Shown piece after piece: positions 22,966 through 35,005 of a stretch of DNA of 64,000 nucleotides. Below the pieces are notes generated by a model, which did not search any database, was not told the origin of the DNA, and was given only the letters and a program-made list of their open reading frames with translations. A program made the translations under genes and the position numbers. Location: positions 66,510,018 to 66,574,017 of the forward strand of contig CM050453.2 of NCBI GenBank assembly GCA_027563935.2. Direction: 5' to 3'. The number at the start of each line of letters is the position of its first letter. Position 1 is the first letter of the stretch. This DNA is from Costus lasius (taxonomy: Eukaryota > Streptophyta > Magnoliopsida > Zingiberales > Costaceae).

Positions 22966-25900
22966 TGTAAGATCCAAGGATCTTAAGTCCTGGTAAGCAT
23001 TATTTTTGAATTAAATAAAATTATTGATTGTGATATTTTTCTATGTATTGGTTGTTAATAGTTAATTAACTAGAGATTTTTGGTTGTTAATTTATTGTAA
23101 ATTAATTAGAGATTATTTGTTTAATTATTGGCTGTTAATTTATGATAAATTATTATTGGTTGTTCATGATAAATTAATTAGGATTTATGGGTTGTAAATT
23201 GTAAGTTAATTGTAAGTTAATTAATTAGAGTTTATTGCTTGTTAATTTAAGTTAATTAATTGTTAATTAATTGGAGTTATTGGTTAATTAAATCCTTATT
23301 GGATATTAATTACATCCTTATTGGATTTGCGTTTAAGTGAATTTATTAAGTGGATGTTAATTTAAGTTCTTATTGGATTGTCACTTAAACCATGGGTTAT
23401 TGGGTTTAAAATTCAAATTTAGTTAGTTAAATGGTTAAACCCTATTTGAATTAATGGGTTAATGGGTTAAGAGTTAAAACCGAAAATTCAAATTGATATT
23501 TCGGTTAGGGTGGAATTTTTGGGCGAGATTTTGGCTTGAGAGAAAACTTTGGGCGACGGCTAGGAAGAAGGAGGCGACTTTGGAGTTCTTGGAATTTTGA
23601 GGTGATTTTCTTCATCTTCTTCCCTTGGTGATTTTCCTTGAAGTGAAGAAACTTCCTTGGCGAGTTCTTGAAGATTTTTGGGCGGCTTAAAGGCTTTAGA
23701 CGAAATTGTTGGAGGGTTTTTTTCACCTTGTGTTCTCGGTTCAAGGTGAGTGGGCTGTCTAATTGATTTCTATCTATTTGTTTGTGTTAATTGATGAGTT
23801 AGATGATATATTCGGTTGTTGGAAATCTTACCATGCTAAAACCGAATTTTGTAAAGTTGATTATATGACGAAAACCGAATTTTGTAAGGTTGATTATATC
23901 ATGAAAACCGAATTTTTCAAAGGTGATTATATGATGATTATTTAACCGAAAATTTGTATGGAATTTAAGGTATTTTTATAGGAATTTTGGTAGCATTAAA
24001 TCATTGAATTTTGGGTATGAAATTCTTGTTAATTATAGTTAAACCGAAATCAATTTTGGTAACATTAAATCAATGATGTTTGTAGTTAACATGAAAACCG
24101 AAATCTTGATGTTCTTGATAATTGTTTATGAAAACCGAAATTGATGTTTGTAATTAACATGAAAACCGAAACCTTGATGACCTTGATAATTGTCTATGAA
24201 AACCGAATTTTGGTGTTTGTAGTTAATATGTTACATGTGGTAATTTGTAAAGTAATTTATATGAATACTTGTTTTAAATTTTAAGTTGATTTTATGGATG
24301 CTTGATATGACTGTTTCTTGGTGTGTGTAATATGTTAAACAATTATGGTGTTATATTTATGGCTAAGTATCTGTATTTGAGAAACTTGAGTGACAACGTA
24401 GCAAGGTTTGATTAAACTAATCAGCATGAAATTTAAGGACTACACTATATTCGGTGATATTCGAATATAAAATATTATGTGTTATGTTATATAATTTTGA
24501 ACAATATGTGTGATCATGTGAATTTTGAACAATATGTGTGATCTTGTGAATTTTGAACAATATGTGTGATTATGTGAATTTGGAAAATTATGGGTTATGT
24601 GAATTTGGAAAATTATGTGATTATGTGATGGTTAGGACTAAGGCTAGGTGTAACTATGAACTCAAGGGGATAGTCCTTATGTGTTATGTTAAGGGTTTGA
24701 ATTTCAGCCCTGTATTGTGATATGTGAGGAGGTTGATGTTCAGCCTGCCTGTTATGATTTTTGTGATGGGGGTTGATGTTCAGCCTGCCCGATATGATTT
24801 TTGTGATGACTATCCTAGAGTCTAGTTGACACTTAGGAGTCCACCTTTGTGAAATATGAAATAAGATATGTCTGTTGTCCAGTAGGAACCTTTTGGGAGA
24901 ACGGGTTTTGACGCAAAGTGCCATGTCTTGGTCAGACAGGGGCCACCTCTTGATGTCATTACTCTTTTATGTGATGGGGTAATATAAGACGCAAAGTGCC
25001 ATGTCTTGATCAGACAGGGGCCACCTCTTGATGTCATTACTCTTTATGTGACGGGGTGATATAAGACGCAAAGTGCCATGTCTTGATCAGACAGGGGCCA
25101 CCTCTTGATGTCATCACTCTGATGTGTTATGGGGTGATAGAGCAAAGTGCCACGTCGTGACCTGACGGGGGCCACCTCTTGATTCTACTCACTATCCATG
25201 TTTATGTGTTGCACGAGATTTTGCAGCTCCCAGTGCTTTGGCCAAGCCGGGTTAGACCATATTGGTCACTACTGAATATGCTGGACAACTAGGTTAATTA
25301 AGTATGGTGTGTTTAGTTGGTTTAGAATATATGTGTTTAATTGGGTTAGAGTAAAACTCTAGAACCTGAATTTGTTATATGCTAGTGTGTACATTTAACT
25401 GTCTATATGACTTCTGTTCCTTTATTTGGTTATATGTTGACATAATGTTCTGTTAAATATTTTAAAATATATCTGCCTATATTTTTGAATGTATGTTATG
25501 GATGGTCGATTTAGACTATCCACTCACTGGGCTGTGTAGCTCACCCCTCACTATTTTCAGGCATAGAGTAGGGGCGCATGTCTTGAGTGCTTTGGCGTGG
25601 ATAATTATGCTGTTTGCTGTTTTAAGAATTTTTATGCTTAATTCTTGGGGCCGGTTGTGGCCTTAACATAAATTATATGAACTATGTGAATCATGAGACT
25701 ATGTGAACTATGTGAAGTATGTTGCCGGTTATGGCAGTCTTATGAGTTTGATTTTTGTGTCACCGCGGGCTTCAGCCTGGTTTCGGTGTTTGGTATGAGT
25801 TTATAAAATCGATTTTGTGATTTTGTTTTGAATTTCGGCTTGTTGTATATTCTGTGCAATCGGTTTTGATATACCCTGTAACTTGCATATGTCTAGTGCA

Positions 25901-26180
25901 AGTATTGCGTGGTGGCAGGTACCTTTATGGATTTTATGAATTTGAATCGGTTTTGATATAACTGTTGCCTTGCATATGTCTAGTGCAAGGATTGCGTGGT
26001 GGCAGGTACCCTTATGAGGTTTGAGTTTTGTGAATTTGTGTGTATGGATTTATGGAAATTTTTCAGATCGTGTTTTCTTGAACTCGGTTTTACCTAGCAT
26101 ATGATCGATCTTATATGAAATATCCTGTATCATTTGTGAATTGTGTCATTTGTTTGGGGTTAAGAATGTGGGATGTTACA
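22966..26180 (+). repeat. Tekay-type 3' LTR, 3215 bp
   Basis: Begins TGTAAGATCC after the purine tract and ends GGATGTTACA. It has no recognisable gene. It carries repeated ATGAAAACCGAA (23836-24215), a 28-bp-type repeat (about 24490-24570) and four units of a 77-bp minisatellite (24910-25192). Its sequence differs noticeably from the CAACC-flanked LTRs, so it comes from a separate insertion. Confidence 0.92.
24910..25192 (+). repeat. 77-bp minisatellite, four units, in Tekay LTR
   Basis: Unit starts GACGCAAAGTGCCATGTC and contains GGGGCCACCTCTTGATGTC; starts at 24910, 24988, 25065 and about 25140. The last unit is the most diverged. The same array lies at about 26730-27012 and 44338-44622, and a shorter version at 109-260. 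Confidence 0.9.
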
Positions 26181-26185
26181 GAATG

Positions 26186-26672
26186 TAACGTGGATCCAAA
26201 CCGGGTTTGGGGTAACGTGGATCCAAACCGGGATTTGAGCGGGATTGCCCCTGGGTAGGAAGCCCAGCCTCTAGGCCTGGACCTGTTACGAGTTGTGACT
26301 CTAACAAAAAAAGGCGCCTTTTTTGTTAGAGTCACAACTCGTAACAGGTCCAGGCCTAGAGGCTGGGCTTCCTACCCAGGGGCAATCCCGCTCAAATCCC
26401 GGTTTGGATCCACGTTACCCCAAATAATTCACGTCTGCAGCGGGATTCGACCTCTAGACATGACCCTCACGAGTCATGACCCTTTAACCATTGAGCTGAG
26501 CTCAATGGTTAAAGGGTCATGACTCGTGAGGGTCATGTCTAGAGGTCGAATCCCGCTGCAGACGTGAATTATTTGGGGTAACGTGGATCCAAACCGGGAT
26601 TTGAGCGGGATTGCCCCTGGGTAGGAAGCCCAGCCTCTAGGCCTGGACCTGTTACGAGTTGTGACTCTAACA
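26186..26672. repeat. right modules, including a perfect 349-bp palindrome
   Basis: 26186-26306 is a tail part of the module and is followed by A7-GGCGCC-T6. From 26324 to 26672 two 174-bp arms are exact inverse copies about the single base 26498; I compared them base by base and found no mismatch. Each arm includes the A-box-like and B-box-like motifs, facing each other head to head at the centre. The outer tail CTCTAACA touches the AATAT duplication. Confidence 0.9.
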
Positions 26673-26677
26673 AATAT

Positions 26678-27991
26678 GAAATAAGATGTGTCTGTTGTCC
26701 AGTAGGAACCTTTTGGGAGAACGGGTTTTGACGCAAAGTGCCATGTCTTGGTCAGACAGGGGCCACCTCTTGATGTCACTACTCTTTTATGTGATGGGGT
26801 AATATAAGACGCAAAGTGCCATGTCTTGATCAGACAGGGGCCACCTCTTGATGTCATTACTCTTTATGTGACGGGGTGATATAAGACGCAAAGTGCCATG
26901 TCTTGATCAGACAGGGGCCACCTCTTGATGTCATCACTCTGATGTGTTATGGGGTGAGGGAGCAAAGTGCCACGTCGTGACCTGGCGGGGGCCACCTCTT
27001 GATTCTACTCACTGTCCATGTTTATGTGTTGCATGCAGCTCCCAGTGCTTTGGCCAAGCCGGGTTAGACCATATTGGTCACTACTGAATATGCTGGACAA
27101 CTAGGTTAATTAAGTATGGTGTGTTTAGTTGGTTTAAAATATATGTGTTTAATTGGGTTAGAGTAAAACTCTAGAACCTGAGTTTGTGAACATGAGTTTG
27201 TTATATGCTAGTGTGTACATCTGACTGTTTATATGATTTTTGTTTCTTTATTTTGTTATATGTTGACATAATGTTCCTGTTAAAGATTTTTAAAATAATC
27301 TGCCTATATTTTTGAATGTATGTTCTGGATGGTCGATTTAGACTATCCACTCACTGGGCTGTGTAGCTCACCCCTCATTATTTTCAGGCATAGAGCAGGG
27401 GCGCATTTCATGAGTAACATTGGCGTGGATATTATGTTTGCTGCTTAAGAACTTTTATGCTAAAATTTTCTGGGGCCGGTTGTGGCTAAACCATATGATT
27501 TATGTGAACTATGTGAATTTGTGTTGCCAGATTGTGGCAGTTAACTGAGTTTGATTTTTGTGTCACCGCGGGCTTCAGCCTGGTTTCGGTGTTTGGTGTC
27601 AGTTTATAAAAATCGATTTTGTGGATTTGTTTTGAAATTGAAGTTGATGTGTATTTTTGCAATCGGTTTTGATACAACTGTAACTTGCATATGTCTAGTG
27701 CAAGTATTGCCTGGTGGCAGGTACCTTTATGGATTTTATGAATTTTAATCGATTTTGATATAACTGTTGCCTTGCATATGTCTAGTGCAAGGATTGCGTG
27801 GTGGCAGGTACCCTTACGAGATTTATTAGATTTGAGTTTTGTGAATTTGTGTGTATGGATTTATGGAAATTTTTCAAATCGTGTTTTCTTGAACTCGGTT
27901 TTACCTAGCATATGATCGATCTTATAAGAAACATCCTGTTTCTTTTATGAATTGTGCCATTTGTTTGGGGTTAAGAATGTGGGATGTTACA
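26678..27991 (+). repeat. Tekay-type solo LTR, second part
   Basis: Continues the LTR broken at 17086 and ends GATGTTACA at 27991, followed by CAACC. It is nearly identical to 44288-45599 (a few substitutions in 1.3 kb). Contains four minisatellite units. No gene. Confidence 0.9.
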
Positions 27992-28395
27992 CAACCAGAC
28001 CTCTCTACACGCCTGTGATGCAATCGACCTATAGCCACCTTGTGCTTGCGCACAGGTGCCATCTGGTCGATCCATCTAGGCTGTCAGATGGTCTGATCAG
28101 ACTATTGGATCTAACCTAGAGGGTGACTTCAACCCCATCAACCCGTCTAAGGGTTTATAGTAAGCGCATATAGATCTAATTGTTTGCGCGCAAGTAAACA
28201 AGTTTTTAATGAAATACCATTCAACAAACTAAACATGCGCCAACAAGATCATGCAAAAACATGAACAAAACACATGCGCCAACACCTAAAACCTAGCATG
28301 TAGATTCGCATGTGAAAAAGATCTATACTAGAGCGCAAACAAGGATCACAAAGCAATCATATAACCATACATACAACCGCACCTCTGATACCAAT
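27992..28395 (-). other. copia B leader, LTR-proximal part, duplicate 1
   Basis: Follows the target duplication CAACC and continues the copia leader broken at 15301, as shown by alignment to 42050-42446 of copia C. It ends at the initiator-Met PBS (28382-28393 in reverse). It is practically identical to 45600-46003. Confidence 0.88.
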
Positions 28396-29753
28396 TGAAG
28401 AAACCCCTTTCGAGAGGGGGGCGAGAACCCTAAACATGCATAACCGAAACCTTTGCATGGCGGAAATTAGGGATTCAAGAATCGCATGTATGATATATAA
28501 TCAACTAGATGAAAGGTTGCTAAAATCAACAAAGGGTCATACCGATGCCATAGTTTAGATGATGCCTTGGAAGCAAAGACTCGATTGCTTCTTCTCCAAA
28601 GGAATCGCACACAAGAGGAAGAAGGCCTACACTTCGATCGCTCCTTGTGCTAGCAAGGCACCAAAGTGTCTTTGATCGCTTGTCGGGGTGATGAAAGACT
28701 TGCTCGGCTTTCTCCACTAGACTTCGGCGTGAGTTCTCTTCTCTACACCCGAGAGTCCGCGAGAGGAAGAAGCGAGACAACGATCCACACGAAGTGGAGA
28801 CGTTCAGCCAAAACGTGGAGACGTTTTTACACTTGAAAAACCGACTTTCCAATTATAGAAAGTCTTTAATTCCAAAATGTTTTGCGTTGAACTATTCGAA
28901 ACTCACTTATTCACATTGAACCAAGCGCTCAATCATGAGCCGGTTCAAGGTCTTTGGTTCAATGACCAAACCGAATTAGCCCAAGCATTAAGTCAAGATC
29001 GAATTAAACCCTAAGGTCCTAGATCTGACCATTCATCTTCTGATGCTCCTGATCTGATCGATCTAGCATCAACACTCTCGATCGAAGCTTACCGATCTCA
29101 AGCCCTAATCAATCAAACATGATCAGACTAGATCTCACTTACAATCAGAGTTTAAATCCCTTTAAACTGAACCGAAACAATTCAGTCCACACGATCTGAC
29201 TTAAGTAAGCCATATCATCAAATTGTGCGACCCTGAGGGTTTCCTTTAAATGTCGGTAACGATAACTTACGTTATCACGATCAGTGAGGGGTATCTAGCA
29301 ACACATCACTGTCTCCCGATATAAAGGAAAGAGTCTTCCAAGACTACACCCAAACCACAGCTCAAGAGTGAATCCATTTCACTAGGCATGCATGTGTCCT
29401 TTGCCACTGGATGTTCTTATTGGACAAGCGTGTCAAGCCTGTAACTCCAATATGATGAGCATGATTAGATCAGATGAACACAGTCACCTGGGTATGGCCA
29501 TACACTTTCTCAATCATCTCATCCAGGGGGGCCCCATTAGAACATCACACTCCTTAAACAAGGAGATGGCAATCCTTTATCTATCACTAGTGCCCTAACC
29601 TGACTCAAGCTCACCATCCAAGATAGTCTATAATCATTATTTAGAAACACAAGTGATCTCAAGTCAAAGGACATGTGCCACTTGATGCAAACAAGGATTA
29701 TTCACATTGTGACAAGCAATTGAATATCCTAGTAGGGTCTGTCCAGTACATCA
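28396..29753 (-). repeat. copia B 5' LTR, truncated duplicate
   Basis: Matches 46004-47361 with hardly a difference (one is at 28879) and stops at GTCCAGTACATC, where copia LTR sequence is replaced by gypsy gag. The missing end is present in the second copy. This is the edge of a tandem duplication, not an insertion site: no target duplication is visible. Confidence 0.88.
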
Positions 29754-32700
29754 CACTCCATAGGAAGAATGGTGTATGCTTCAGGTGTAAGAAACCAGGG
29801 CACATGGCTAAGGACTGCAAAGAACCTGAGATGCAACCTGGAGGCGCAGATAAGCCTACAGTCCAGACTAGAGTATATGCTGTGGCTGAGAAGGATACAC
29901 GAGCTTCCCGATCCGTCGTGGAAGGTACTTTATTCGTATTTGATCAGTTAGCCCGCATATTATTTGACCCTGGTGCAAATTTATCTTTTGTATCTGTTAA
30001 GTTTGCTGCATGTTTACCTGTGTTACCTAAGGTAATGAATTATGCTGTGTCTGTGAGTACTCCCTTAGGAAAATCGTTATCTACAGATACTGTTTGTGCT
30101 GACTGTGTAGTACATGTAGAGGGCTATGAGTTTCTGGTAGATCTAATCCTCCTAGACATGCAAGATTATGATATCATCTTAGGAATGGATTGGTTGTCTT
30201 CCCATCATGCCTCGGTGGATTGCTTTGAGAAAGTAATCACTTTGAATTTGTTAGATGGGAATCGACTTTTTGTGAGAGGTCTAGTGTCAGACCAAGGACC
30301 GCATGTGATATCTTTCCTGCAGGCCAGGAAATTACTTGCTAATGGGTGCAAGGGTTATCTTGCGCATGTTAAGGTGCAGGATGATTCTACTTCTGATCTG
30401 ACTCAGATGGAGGTGGTGAAAGAATTTCCTGATGTGTTCTCTGAAGAATTTTCAGGCTTGCCACCAATTAGAGAAGTGGAGTTTGGCATTGAGTTGGCGC
30501 CAGGTACGGCACCTATCTCCAGAGCTCCTTATCGTATGGCTACTTCAGAGTTGGCCGAGCTTAAGAAACAACTGGAGGAATTGTTAGAGAAAGGATATAT
30601 TCGGCCTAGTGCTTCTCCCTGGGGAGCGCCAGTGTTATTTGTGAAGAAGAAAGATGGAACCCTGAGGATGTGTATAGACTACAGGCAGCTTAACCAAGTG
30701 ACTATCAAGAATAAGTATCCTCTTCCCAGAATTGATGATCTATTTGATCAATTACAGGGAGCGACAGTGTTCTCTAAGATTGATCTGAGATCAGGGTATT
30801 ATCAGCTTAGGGTCAAGGATGAGGATATATTTAAGACTGCTTTCAGGACCAGGTATGGGCATTTCGAATTTTTAGTTATGCCTTTTGGACTGACGAATGC
30901 ACCTGCTGTCTTCATGGATTTGATGAACAGGGTATTCCATGAGTTGCTTGACTCTTGTGTGGTGGTCTTTATAGACGATATATTGGTGTACTCTCAGACT
31001 ACCTCAGATCATGTCAGTGATTTGCGCAGAGTATTGGAGATCTTGAGGAAGAACCGATTATATGCCAAGGCTAGTAAGTGTGAATTCTGGCTGGAAAAGA
31101 TTAGTTTCCTTGGGCATGTGATTTCTGGTCAGGGGGTGTTTGTGGATCCGGTTAAAGTGCAAGCCATTCTTAATTGGGAAAGACCGACTAGTGCTACTGA
31201 GATCAGGAGTTTTCTGGGTTTGGCAGGTTACTACCGGCGATTTGTTGAGGGATTCTCCAAGCTGGCGGGTCCTTTAACTAAGTTGACCAGAAAGGAAGCT
31301 AAGTTTATTTGGGATGATAAGTGTGAAGAGAGCTTCCAAGAGCTGAAGAGAAGGTTGACCAGTACACCGATCCTCATTATACCTAGTGATGGGGAAAGGT
31401 TTACTGTCTATACAGATGCTTCTGGCAAAGGGTTGGGTTGTGTCTTGATGCAGAAGGGTTCTGTAGTAGCCTATGCTTCGAGACAACTGAAGGAGTATGA
31501 ATTGAACTACCCTACTCATGATTTAGAGTTGGCGGCCGTAGTCTTTGCTTTGAAGATATGGCGTCACTATTTGTTGAGTCAGGAGTTTGATCTGTTCACT
31601 GATCACCAGAGTCTCAAGTATATCTTCACTCAGAAGGACTTGAACATGAGACAGAGAAGATGGATGGAGTTGATCAAAGACTATGACTTCTCCATTCAGT
31701 ATCAGGCTGGAAAGGCCAATGTGGTGGCGGATGCTCTGAGCAGACATCCAGTTACTTCAGTAGCTGCTTTACGAGTCAGTGAGTGGCGGTTACTGCAGGA
31801 GTTCAGTGATCTCAGGATCAGTGTTACTCCTAGAGTTCAGTCGGGTTATGTGGCTTTTCTCAGAGTACAGTCTGCTCTGTTGTAGAAGATCAGAGATCAG
31901 CAGTCTATGGATCCGAAATTAGTTCAGATCAGGGATAGTCTGGTTGATGGCGCAGTTCAGGATTTTAGCCTGTCTGATGATGGTATTCTTCGGTTTCGTG
32001 GAAGGGTATGTGTTCCTGAGGAACCGAGCTTGAGGAAAGAAATATTGGAGGACAGCCATAACTCCAAATTTTCTCTACATCCTGGCGTGACTAAGATGTA
32101 TCAGGACCTCAAGAAAAGTTTTTGGTGGCCGGGTATGAAGAAAGAAGTGTTTGATTTTGTCTCTAGGTGTTTAACCTGTCAGACTGTGAAGGCTGAACAC
32201 CAGAAGCCTGGTGGTTTGTTGCAGTCTCTTCCTATTCCTGAGTGGAAGTGGGAATGCATCAGTATGGATTTTGTATGTGGTTTGCCCAGAACCAGATTGG
32301 GTCATGATGCTATTTGGGTGATTGTTGATAGACTCACTAAGTCAGCCCATTTTCTTCCGATTAAGATGACTTATTCTCTAGAGAGACTGGCTAGATTATA
32401 TATTGATGAGATAGTCAGACTGCATGGAGTTCCTGTTGATATTGTGTCTGATAGGGACTCTCGGTTTTTGTCCAGATTTTGGAAGAGCTTACAGGAAGGT
32501 TTGGGTACTAAGTTGAGTTTTAGTACAGCATACCATCCTCAGTCTGATGGCCAGACGGAGCGTACTATACAGACTCTAGAAGATTTATTGAGAGCCTATG
32601 TGGTTGATTGGAGTTCTGAGTGGAACCGGGATCTATCTTTGATAGAGTTTACTTATAATAATAGCTTCCACTCCAGTATTCAGATGGCTCCTTATGAGGC

Positions 32701-33322
32701 ATTGTATGGGAGAAGGTGTAGGACTCCCTTGTGTTGGGAGGAAACTGGTGACAGAATGATTTTGAGATCTGATGCAGTATAGGAGACTACTGATAAGGTC
32801 AGAGAGATCCAGGATAAACTGAAAATTGCTCGGGACAGACAGAAGAGTTTTGCTGACGACCGTCGTCGTTCCTTGGAGTTTATGGTAGGGGACCATGTGT
32901 TCTTGAAGGTGTCACCTACTAAGGGTGTAATGAGGTTTGGCAAAAAGGGCAAGTTGAGCCCTAGGTTTGTAGGCCCTTTTGATATTATTGAGAGAGTTGG
33001 TCCAGTGGCTTACCGATTGGCTTTACCTCCTGCTATGGATCATGTGCATAATGTATTCCATGTCTCTGCATTGAGGAAATATCATCCTGATCCATCTCAT
33101 GTATTGGAATTGGAACCTCTTCAGATTCAGAGTGATTTGACTTTCGAGGAAAGACCTCTCCGGGTTGTGGATAGAAAAGATAAAGTCCAGAGGAACAAGA
33201 CTATACCTTTGGTAAAGGTTATCTGGGGAAATCAGTCAGTGGAGGAGGCGACATGGGAGACTGAAGCTGATATGAGGAAATTTTATGCTTACCTCTTTGA
33301 TGATATGGATGCTGAGCTTTAG
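29754..33322 (+). pseudogene. gag-pol: Tekay-type gag-pol, 5'-truncated with two nonsense codons
   Basis: Gypsy sequence resumes at CATAGGAAGAATGG, inside gag just before the second zinc knuckle [14 protein letters not shown], and goes on through protease (DPGA), RT (FIDD), RNase H, integrase and the chromodomain-like end. It is very close to 18344-22936. TAG codons at 31883-31885 and 32780-32782 replace CAG in the intact copy, and the frame is unbroken otherwise. Any upstream in-frame start codon belongs to copia LTR sequence, so no native start remains. Confidence 0.93.
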
Positions 33323-33351
33323 AGGACTAAAGCTTTATAAGGAGGGAGGAA

Positions 33352-35005
33352 TGTAAGATCCAAGGATCTTAAGTTCTGGTAAGCATTATTTTGATTTAAA
33401 TAAAATTATTGACTATGATAATTTTATGTATTGGTTGTCAAATTATAGTTAATTAACTAGAGATTTTGGTTGTTAATTCATTGTAAATAAATTAGAGATT
33501 ATTTATTTGATTGTTGGCTGATTTATGATAAATTATTATTGGTTGTTCATGATAAATTAATTAGGATGTATGGTTGTAAATTGTAAGTTAATTAATTAGA
33601 ACTTATTGGTTAATTAATTAGACCTTATTGGTTAATTAATTAAATTCTTATTGGATATTAATTAAATCCTTATTGGATTTGTGTTTAAGTGAAATAATTA
33701 ATTGGATATTAGATTTAAAATTCAAATTATTAGTTAAATGAATTAAGTCCTAATCGGATTAACTAATTGGATTTTTAAATTCGAATTTAGTTAGTTAAAT
33801 GGGTTAAACCTATTTGAATTAATGGGTTAATGGGTTTAAAATTTTAAAATCCAAAGTTTAAGTGGGAATTGCGCTTAGGGTAAGAGTTTTTGGCGATTTT
33901 GGCTTGAGGAAAATTGTGGGCGACGGCTTGAGAAGAAGTGGCGATTCTTGAAGAGTTTTGAGGTGATTTTCTTCATCTTCTTCCCTTGGCGATTTTTCCT
34001 TGAAGAGAAGAAATTCCTTTGGCGAGTTCTTGAAGATTTTTGGGCGACTTAAAAGCTTTAGACGATTTCTTTTGTGGAGAATTTTCGGTTTAAGAGGTGA
34101 GTGGTGTGTCTTTTCGATTCCTAGCAATTTGGTTGTATTAATTAATGAGTTAGATTGATTGGAAAGTTTTATCATGCTAAAAACCGAATTTGAGCCATTC
34201 ATCTATGAAAACCGAAATTTGATATTAATCTTGATATTGTGGTTAACATGTTTACATGTGAATTGAATCTTAATATTTCTCCATGAAAAGTTAGTTTAGG
34301 GTATTTTCCATGAAAACCGAATTTAAGGCATATCTCCATGAAAACCGAATTTAGGGTAATTATTGTGTGGAGTTTAGGAAGCATTAAATCATTGATCTTG
34401 AGTATGAAATTCTTGTTAACTAAGGTGTTAATTAAGGTGTATTTTTAAATTGATATTATGTTTGAAACAGTGGGTTACATGTGTGATTTGTAAAGCAATT
34501 ATGCTTTAATTTTATGTTGATTTTTGGGGCGCATGATAAATGTTATATGTCGAATTTTATGGATGCTTGATAAATTGCCAATAATGTTATGCTGTAAAAC
34601 TCATGTTTATTTAATTAAGATCATGTAATCATGTTTGAGAACATTGGGTGATAATTTAGCAAAATTTCACTGAACTGACCAGCCTGAAATTTAAGGACTA
34701 CACAATATTCGGTGATATTCGAATATAAAACATTATGTGTTATGTTATGTGAATTCTGAACAATATGTGTGATCATGTGAATTCTGAACAATATGTGTGA
34801 TCATGTGAATTCTGAACAATATGTGTGATCTTGTGAATTTTGAAAAATTATGGGTTATGTGAAATTGGAAAATTATGTGATTATGTGATGGTTAGGACTA
34901 AGGCTAGGTGTAACTATGAACTCAAGGGGATAGTCCTTATGTGTTATGTTAAGGGTTTGAATTTCAGCCCTGTATTGTGATATGTGAGGAGGTTGATGTT
35001 CAGCC
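33352..35005 (+). repeat. Tekay-type 3' LTR, first part
   Basis: Follows the purine tract ATAAGGAGGGAGGAA and starts TGTAAGATCC. About three substitutions separate it from 15302-16990. It is cut after CAGCC (35001-35005) by copia C and resumes at 44155. Confidence 0.92.

Larger units (their letters stand above)
18201..26180 (+). mobile_element. Tekay-type element lacking its own 5' LTR
   Basis: Starts at the PBS (GAATGGTATCAGAGCAG at 18201) directly after the TRIM 3' LTR and runs through gag-pol, purine tract ATAAGGAGGGAGGGA (22951-22965) and one 3' LTR (22966-26180). The place of the 5' LTR is taken by the TRIM LTR, which shares only the ending GTTACA. After the 3' LTR come GAATG (26181-26185), the same five bases that start the leader, then module sequence. 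Confidence 0.85.
17087..26672. mobile_element. 9.6-kb composite insertion with palindromic ends
   Basis: The insertion interrupts the Tekay LTR and is flanked by the exact duplication AATAT (17082-17086 and 26673-26677). The undisturbed site is seen at 44277-44290. The outer ends are TGTTAGAGTCACAAC and its inverse. Inside, from left: a 343-bp inverted module, a second partial module, a TRIM, a Tekay internal region with intact gag-pol, its LTR, a partial module, and a perfect 349-bp palindrome. TG..CA ends and a 5-bp duplication are LTR-retrotransposon habits, whereas the modular inverted ends are those of a foldback element. I cannot decide between these. Confidence 0.8.

Noticed and set aside
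24910..25192. CRISPR-like array
   Set aside because: Units are contiguous 77-bp tandem repeats without unique spacers, inside a plant LTR.
29675..29752. In-frame start upstream of the truncated Tekay gag as a new fusion protein
   Set aside because: These codons are antisense copia LTR sequence joined by chance at the duplication breakpoint. Downstream nonsense codons make a functional fusion unlikely.
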